Shown here: positions 58,984-64,000 of the stretch, one piece after another | Layout of the letters: each line of letters starts with the position of its first letter | How positions within the stretch are numbered: position 1 is the first letter of the stretch | The notes under the pieces: generated by a model | What the model was told of the DNA's origin: nothing | Databases searched by the model: none | What the model saw: only the letters and a program-made list of their open reading frames with translations | From: WJMD01 sp964596015 | GTDB lineage: Bacteria > Joyebacterota > Joyebacteria > Joyebacterales > Joyebacteraceae | Direction of reading: 5' to 3' | NCBI GenBank assembly: GCA_964596015.1 | Contig: CAZQSB010000008.1 | Coordinates: forward strand, 1-64,000 | DNA: 64,000 nucleotides | Position numbers and translations under genes: made by a program

Positions 58984-60483
58984 ATGAGAAGCTGGACCAG
59001 TTTGGTAGCCGGAGGAGTGATCCTGATCGTCGCGGGCCTGGTGCTCGGGATCATGATCACCGCGAACTACGACTGGGCGCCGGTCTCCACGGCGCAGGAC
59101 ATCGGTCCTTCCAGAACCGCCGAGCTTTCACCGGCGCCCGTGACCATCGGGGAGAGCCCCTTCGTCACCGTCGCCGATGAGGTGCTTCCCGCAGTCGTCA
59201 GCGTGGACACGAAGCGCACCGTGAGGAGGGGCGCCGACCCGTTCCAGGACATGTTCCGAGACTTCTTCGGCGAGCGGATGTACCGCGACTACTTCGGCGA
59301 CGAGGAGCCGCGGCGCGAGTTCGAGATACCCGGGTCGGCCTCCGGCTTCATCTTCGACGACCGCGGGTACGTGATGACCAACAACCATGTCGTGGCCGGC
59401 GCCGACGAGGTGGTCGTGACGCTGGACGACGGCAGGGAGTTCGACGCAGAGATCGTCGGCCAGGACCCGAGCACGGACATCGCCGTCGTCCGCATCGAGG
59501 GGGACGACCTCCCGAGCGTGCGGCTCGGGGATTCCGACCGGATCAGGGTCGGCGATTGGGCCATCGCCGTCGGCAACCCCCTGGAGCTTCAGGGGACCGT
59601 GACGGTCGGCGTCATCAGCGCCGTCGGTCGCGCCGACCTCAACATCCGCGGCGGCGCGCCCGTCTACCAGGACTTCATCCAGACCGACGCGTCGATCAAC
59701 TTCGGGAACAGCGGTGGTCCGCTGGTCAACATCAGGGGCGAGGTCATCGGCGTCAACTCCGCCATCAACCCGTCGGCCAACGGCATCGGCTTCGCGATCC
59801 CCATCAACCTCGCGTTCGAGGTTGCGGGATCACTGATGGAGGAAGGCCGCGTTGTTCGCGGGTACCTCGGCGTCTTCCCGCAGGAGATCACGCAGGACCT
59901 CGCGGAGGCGCAGGGCCTCGACAGCCTGGAGGGCGTGCTTATCGCCTCGGTCGAGGACGACACCCCGGCCTCGGAGGCGGGACTTGAGCCGGGCGACGTC
60001 ATCGTCGAGTTCGACGGCGTCCCCATCGAAACCGTTTCGCAGTTCCGGATGGTCGTCGCGGGCGTGGCGCCCGGCGAGGAGACCGACGTGGTCGTCCTCC
60101 GGGACGGACGCAGAAGGACACTCGAGGCGACGCTTTCCGAACGTCCGTCGCAGGACGTCGCGGAGGCCGAGGAGCCGGAGCCTGAGCCGGAGGCGTGGTT
60201 CGGGATCGACGTGGTCGAACTCGACCATCCGATGGTCCGGGAGATCGGCGTCGAGGCGGAACACGGAGTGGTCGTGGTCCGCGTCGAGAGCGGCAGCCCG
60301 GCCGACGACGGCGGGCTTCAGGTCGGCGACGTGATCCAGAAGGTCGGCGACCGCGAAATCCGGAACCTCGAGGACTACCGGAGCATCATGAATGACATGG
60401 AGGGACGGACCAAGCCGGTCGCCTTCATGGTACGACGCGGCCAGTACACCTACTTCGTGGCTGTCCGCCCCGAATCTGAATAG
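58984..60483 (+). CDS. DegP/HtrA-type periplasmic serine protease
   Basis: 499 residues from ATG 58984. N-terminal anchor helix (LVAGGVILIVAGLVLGIMI). The trypsin-like domain has His in TNNHVVAGADE, Asp in DPSTDIAVVRI and Ser in NFGNSGGPLVN. Two PDZ domains follow: GYLGVFPQEIT...EAGLEPGDVIVEFDG and, after an acidic Glu/Pro linker, AWFGIDVVELD...GLQVGDVIQKVGD. All three catalytic residues are present, so it should be an active envelope quality-control protease. The sigma factor gene downstream is 135 bases away. Confidence 0.93.
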   Translation: MRSWTSLVAGGVILIVAGLVLGIMITANYDWAPVSTAQDIGPSRTAELSPAPVTIGESPFVTVADEVLPAVVSVDTKRTVRRGADPFQDMFRDFFGERMYRDYFGDEEPRREFEIPGSASGFIFDDRGYVMTNNHVVAGADEVVVTLDDGREFDAEIVGQDPSTDIAVVRIEGDDLPSVRLGDSDRIRVGDWAIAVGNPLELQGTVTVGVISAVGRADLNIRGGAPVYQDFIQTDASINFGNSGGPLVNIRGEVIGVNSAINPSANGIGFAIPINLAFEVAGSLMEEGRVVRGYLGVFPQEITQDLAEAQGLDSLEGVLIASVEDDTPASEAGLEPGDVIVEFDGVPIETVSQFRMVVAGVAPGEETDVVVLRDGRRRTLEATLSERPSQDVAEAEEPEPEPEAWFGIDVVELDHPMVREIGVEAEHGVVVVRVESGSPADDGGLQVGDVIQKVGDREIRNLEDYRSIMNDMEGRTKPVAFMVRRGQYTYFVAVRPESE

Positions 60484-60617
60484 CAGGTGGATGACGCGGG
60501 ATCCGTCGCGTGAGATGGACCCGAGACCGGACGGGACCTCCTGATCGAGGTCTTTGCCCCTGCCAGACACGCACGAGCGGTCTCGGAAGAGACGGAACCC
60601 TGGGGGGTGGTGAGAAG

Positions 60618-61472
60618 ATGACATACTACGGAAGTCCTGCAGAAGAAGACAAGTGCCTGGAGAGCTATCTCCGGGAGATCGCTCAGACTCCTCTCCTCAC
60701 ACGTGAGGAGGAGCATGAGATCGGCATGAGGATCCTGAAGGGCGACCAGGCGGCTCGTGACGAGCTGGTGAAGGCGAACCTGCGCTTCGTCGTGAGCGTC
60801 GCGAAGGGCTACGCCCGTAAGACGGGCTCGCCCATCATGGACGTGATCAACCAGGGGAACCTGGGTCTCATCGAGGCCGCGAAGCGGTTCGATGCGAAGC
60901 GCGGCCGGAAGTTCATCACGTACGCCGTCTGGTGGATCAGGCACGCGATCCTCAAGGGCATGGCCGAGCAGAGCGGCGCGATGCGCCTGCCGCTCAACAA
61001 GTCCGGCGCCATCCGCAGAATGTGGAGGACGCTGGAGAGGATGCGGCAGGAGATCGGCCGCGAGCCGACCGACGCCGAGCTCGCGAAGGCGATGAAGATG
61101 AAGGTCCAGGAGATCGAAGAGCTCAAGAAGCTCTCGGTCACCTCGCTCTCGCTCGACGCGCCTCTGGCCGGCGACGAGGACATCGACCTCATCGACATGG
61201 TCGCCGATCCGTCCGAAGACCCGGCTCTTGAGAGCCTCCACTACGAGTCCCTCGGCTACGAGGTCGACATGGCGCTCGAGGCCCTGACGGCCAGGGAGGC
61301 CAAGATCCTGAGGCACTACTTCGGACTCGCCGGCGAGAAGAAGAAGACTCTCGAGGAGATCGGCACGATGATGGGGCTGACGCGTGAGCGCATCCGGCAG
61401 ATCAAGGAAGAAGCGCTCCGGAAGCTCCGCGAGTCGCCGTCGCTCGACGAGCTCAGATCGTATCTCAACTGA
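60618..61472 (+). CDS. RpoD-like sigma-70 family factor
   Basis: 284 residues, start ATG 60618 after GGGGGGTGG. Region 1.2 (LESYLREIAQTPLLTREEEH), region 2 (LIEAAKRFDAKRGRKFITYA, then VWWIRHAI), region 3 and region 4 (TLEEIGTMMGLTRERIRQIK) are all there; region 1.1 is absent. The length and the missing 1.1 match the principal sigma of Bacteroidetes/Chlorobi and group 2 RpoD-like factors. Whether it is the housekeeping sigma cannot be decided from the window. Confidence 0.92.
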   Translation: MTYYGSPAEEDKCLESYLREIAQTPLLTREEEHEIGMRILKGDQAARDELVKANLRFVVSVAKGYARKTGSPIMDVINQGNLGLIEAAKRFDAKRGRKFITYAVWWIRHAILKGMAEQSGAMRLPLNKSGAIRRMWRTLERMRQEIGREPTDAELAKAMKMKVQEIEELKKLSVTSLSLDAPLAGDEDIDLIDMVADPSEDPALESLHYESLGYEVDMALEALTAREAKILRHYFGLAGEKKKTLEEIGTMMGLTRERIRQIKEEALRKLRESPSLDELRSYLN

Positions 61473-61479
61473 CGGCAGC

Positions 61480-61558
61480 GCGCCGGCGTCCAAGGACGTG
61501 GAACGCCGGCGCCCGCTGTCTTCTCCGCGCGCCCACCGTTCCCGTTGGTTCGGTGGGC
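61480..61558 (+). terminator. two terminator hairpins after the sigma factor gene
   Basis: GCGCCGGCGT (61480-61489) with ACGCCGGCGC (61503-61512), then GCCCACCG (61531-61538) with CGGTGGGC (61551-61558) followed by GTTCTTCTTG, the more terminator-like of the two. Confidence 0.7.
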
Positions 61559-61593
61559 GTTCTTCTTGCTGGTCGTTCGGACCCCGAAACGCC

Positions 61594-61623
61594 TTGACGC
61601 GTGTTTCGACTGTTCCCTAGTAT
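61594..61623 (+). promoter_or_regulatory. sigma-70-type promoter for the M16 pair
   Basis: TTGACG (61594-61599) and TAGTAT (61618-61623) with an 18-base spacer, 48 bases before the ATG. Confidence 0.55.
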
Positions 61624-61671
61624 CGGCCGTGAACCTCCCGTCGGCTCGGACGCCCGGAGACCGGAACCGAC

Positions 61672-62976
61672 ATGCTGAAGCGCGTTCTTGTGTTCATCCT
61701 TTCCGCCGTCCTTCTCCCGGCCCTCGCGGGCTGTGGCGAGGAGGAGCGCCCGACGAGCGTGTCGAGGGTGCTCGACAACGGGCTCACCGTGGTGGCATCC
61801 GAGAACAGGGCCGCGAGGGTGGTCGCGCTTCAGGCGTGGGTCACCGACGGCGCTCTCTACGAGGAGCCCGGCGAGGCGGGAGAGGCGTACCTGCTCGCCA
61901 ACAGCGTCCTCGTCAAGGCCTCTGATGGAGACGTCGCCGAGTCTCTCGACGCGCTCGGTGGCGCGCTCAGCAGGTACTCATCCCACGATTTCGCGCTCTT
62001 CTCAGTCATAGCCGACGCCCGCCACTTCGAGGAGGCCCTCGACCTCTTCCACGAGGGGCTCGTCGATCCCGTCCTTGACGACGACGTGCTGTCGCGCGCG
62101 AGAGAGCAGCTTCCCGCGGGGACACTCCTGGGCGACGGTCCGATCGACGACGCGTACCGGCTCGCGACCGGCGGGATCCTGCCTGAGCATCCCTACGGGA
62201 GGGACCCCGAGGGCACCGTTTCGACGACCGCCGGAATCACCACCGAGGAGCTCGTCGAGAGGCACCGCAGGATGTATGTGGGGAACGGCATGGTCGTGGT
62301 GGTCGTCGGCGCCGTCGACGCCACCCGGGCGGTGTCGGCCGTCGAGGCCCGGTTCGGCTCGCTCGACGAGGGCGCGCCGCCGGAGCCGGCCGCCGGTCCT
62401 CCGACCTGGCCGCGGGAGCCTGTGAGCACTGTGCGCCGTTCCGACGTCGGACGGGCGTTCGCGACGTTCGCGTTCCCGGGGCCGGGCGTCGGCGACCCGG
62501 AGAGCGTCGCGATGGACGTCCTGACGGGGATCCTCTGGAGGGGCGGAACGTCGGGACTCCAGAGACTTCTCGTCGATGAACTCGAACTGACGTCGAGCGT
62601 CTCCGTCGGGTGGTACACGAGACGGCAGCCGAGTCCCGTGTACATCTGGGTCGAGCTCGAGCCGGGCGCTCTCGAGACGGCTGAGAGCGCGATCCTCGGC
62701 GCCGTCTCGCGTCTCGCGGCGGACGGACCGAGTCCTGAGGAGGTCGAGGACATCGTGGAGGCCGTTCGAGCCTCGATGCTCTTCAACAGAGAGACCGCCG
62801 AGGGACAGGCGCACAACATCGGTTACTGGACATCCATCGGGCATCTCGGGTTCCACGAGGAGTACATGGAGTCGCTGGACGAGGTCAGCGCTGAGAACAT
62901 CAGGCAGCTGGCCGAGCGGCATCTTCGAGCGAGGAGCAGGTCCGTGGGAGCGATCGTCCCGCTGGAAGGCAGGTAG
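61672..62976 (+). CDS. M16-like lipoprotein lacking the zinc motif (1)
   Basis: 434 residues from ATG 61672. Lipobox LAGC puts a lipid on Cys21. The M16 (insulinase/MPP) fold is evident: SRVLDNGLTVVASENRAARV, then PYGRDPEGTVSTTAGITTEE, LVERHRRMYVGNGMVVVVVG and the C-terminal half LLVDELELTSSVSVGWYTRR. The HxxEH zinc motif expected near residue 70 is replaced (GEAGEAYLLANSVL), so it should be inactive. In M16 pairs, one subunit is often the non-catalytic partner; here the second gene also lacks the motif. Confidence 0.85.
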   Translation: MLKRVLVFILSAVLLPALAGCGEEERPTSVSRVLDNGLTVVASENRAARVVALQAWVTDGALYEEPGEAGEAYLLANSVLVKASDGDVAESLDALGGALSRYSSHDFALFSVIADARHFEEALDLFHEGLVDPVLDDDVLSRAREQLPAGTLLGDGPIDDAYRLATGGILPEHPYGRDPEGTVSTTAGITTEELVERHRRMYVGNGMVVVVVGAVDATRAVSAVEARFGSLDEGAPPEPAAGPPTWPREPVSTVRRSDVGRAFATFAFPGPGVGDPESVAMDVLTGILWRGGTSGLQRLLVDELELTSSVSVGWYTRRQPSPVYIWVELEPGALETAESAILGAVSRLAADGPSPEEVEDIVEAVRASMLFNRETAEGQAHNIGYWTSIGHLGFHEEYMESLDEVSAENIRQLAERHLRARSRSVGAIVPLEGR

Positions 62977-62986
62977 GGGAGAGGCC

Positions 62987-64000
62987 ATGAACCGGCTCAG
63001 ACACCGGCAACCGGCCGCGGGAGCGGCGGCGCAGTCGTCGCCGGTCCGCGCGTTCACGGGGGCCTTCCTTGTCCTCGCGCTGGCCGTCACGGCCTCGGCG
63101 GAGGTCATGGTGGACCGGCTGCCGAACGGTGTCAGGGTCGTCGTCGAGCCCGGTCCATGGAACCGGATCGTGTCGATATCCGTCCTGGCCAATGCCGGCT
63201 CGAAGCACGACCCGCCGGCCCTGCGAGGACTCGCCCGCGTCACGAACGATCTCCTCGCGTACTCCACGGCAACGAGGACCAGCGACGAGGTCTGTCGGAT
63301 CGCCGCCTGCGAATGGATCGACTTCGGCACGTCGATCACGGAGGACATGGCCGAGGTCTACGCGTCCGCGACGGCCGAGCGGTTCGAGGACGCCCTCGAT
63401 CTCGTGTCGAGCGCGGTGACGGAGCCCTCCTTCACCGGGGAGGACGTCGCCGCCGTGCAGGTGGCGACGCAGCGGGAGATCGAGAGGGCTCTCGACGATC
63501 CGTTCGAGCGCAGCTACGCCAGGCTCAACGAGCTGCTCTTCGACGGGCACCCGTACGCGTTCCCGGTGAGAGGCACGCTCGAGGGGGTCGAGAGGATCAC
63601 GCGGTCGGACGTCGTCGCCTTCCACGGGGAGCGGTACGTCGGTCACGGAGTGGTCGTCTCGATCGTCGGGAATGTCGATCCCAAGGAGGCGGTCCGTCTC
63701 GTCAGGGAGCGCTTCGCCGGTCTGCCGGCGGGCGTCCCGCCTCCCGAGATCACCTATCCCATCGAACGCGACCAGGCCCGGACCGTTGAGCTCTATAAGG
63801 ACGTCGAGAGCGGCCGCGTGCAGATCGGATATCTCGCTCCGCCGGCGGACGACCCGGACTACCCGGCGGTGCGCGTGTTGGCCGAGGTGCTCGGCGGCGG
63901 TCCGGCGTCCCGTCTCTACTCTCAGCTGTCGCCGGAGGGCACCGGGGTGGCGGAGGTCGTCGGTGCGTTCTATACTCTTCGACTGGAGCAGGGTCGGCTC
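62987..64000 (+). CDS. M16-like exported protein lacking the zinc motif (2), cut by window end
   Basis: Starts ATG 62987 after GGGGAGAGG, 10 bases from gene 1, and is open to 64000 (338 residues visible). A signal peptide ends near VTASAEV. M16 pattern: VDRLPNGVRVVVEPGPWNRI, ... FDGHPYAFPVRGTLEGVERI, FHGERYVGHGVVVSIVGNVD, GYLAPPADDPDYPAVRVLAE-like. The position of HxxEH reads PALRGLARVTNDLL, so no zinc site. The C-terminus is unseen. Confidence 0.82.
   Translation, partial: MNRLRHRQPAAGAAAQSSPVRAFTGAFLVLALAVTASAEVMVDRLPNGVRVVVEPGPWNRIVSISVLANAGSKHDPPALRGLARVTNDLLAYSTATRTSDEVCRIAACEWIDFGTSITEDMAEVYASATAERFEDALDLVSSAVTEPSFTGEDVAAVQVATQREIERALDDPFERSYARLNELLFDGHPYAFPVRGTLEGVERITRSDVVAFHGERYVGHGVVVSIVGNVDPKEAVRLVRERFAGLPAGVPPPEITYPIERDQARTVELYKDVESGRVQIGYLAPPADDPDYPAVRVLAEVLGGGPASRLYSQLSPEGTGVAEVVGAFYTLRLEQGRL

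Overview
The window looks like part of a metagenome-assembled genome from a Gram-negative bacterium of the FCB superphylum, plausibly an uncultured candidate phylum such as Eisenbacteria or a relative. This is inference. The signs are high GC, dense ATP-rich coding with strong GGAGG ribosome sites and many GTG/TTG starts, FlgD/T9SS-type C-terminal domains, a PorV/PorQ-like barrel, an Omp85 barrel, a short RpoD-like sigma factor, and a 10-N scaffold gap at 5944-5953. There are no rRNA, tRNA, CRISPR or insertion-sequence signals. TGA is an ordinary stop in many genes here.

Layout. 1-2.2 kb: end of a FlgD-tailed protein, two overlapping SAM methyltransferases and an FmdB zinc ribbon. 2.4-6.6 kb: three tandem paralogous secreted proteins. 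6.7-8.9 kb (minus): a SHOCT/LiaX-like protein, a DUF2089 regulator with a clear promoter and operator-like repeats, and a YesL-like membrane protein. 9.1-11.4 kb: two tandem thioredoxin-fold, FlgD-tailed proteins that each carry an in-frame TGA exactly at the first position of the CxxC site, followed by a SECIS-like hairpin; I read them as selenoproteins. 11.4-17.3 kb (minus): a beta-barrel/SppA protease fusion, an Omp85-type barrel, an unknown exported protein and RlmN. 17.4-18.8 kb: a creatininase-family amidohydrolase and an acidic exported protein.

18.8-28.5 kb is the most novel part. A TPR-GAF-AAA+-Fis regulator is followed by a candidate sigma-54 promoter, then an apparent RiPP (ribosomal peptide) cluster. 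The cluster holds one protein that fuses an isoprenoid-synthase-like domain, a PqqD/RRE-like domain and a radical-SAM/SPASM domain; two short Cys-rich precursor-like peptides with a shared leader and repeated CxxxDxC units; a beta-propeller lipoprotein; and an ABC exporter pair.

28.6-32.8 kb: a ZraS-like kinase, a sigma-54 response regulator and a Spy/ZraP-like chaperone gene preceded by a consensus sigma-54 promoter, a self-contained envelope metal/stress circuit. 32.9-42.6 kb: a DUF1566/FlgD protein, a MacAB-type efflux system, CutA, a barrel protein, an OsmC protein and the TldD/TldE pair. 42.7-49.4 kb: a sulfotransferase, a DUF2207 protein, archease-RtcB (RNA ligation) and PolX. 49.6-58.3 kb: small exported proteins and lipoproteins sharing a SWGxIKxLYR tail, an HtpX/LemA cluster with an unlisted 53-residue membrane protein, YjbQ, CPBP protease, PorV-like barrel and an LpxH-like phosphatase. 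58.5-64 kb: a coiled-coil protein, a DegP-type protease, an RpoD-like sigma factor and two M16-like proteins without the zinc motif, the second cut by the window end.
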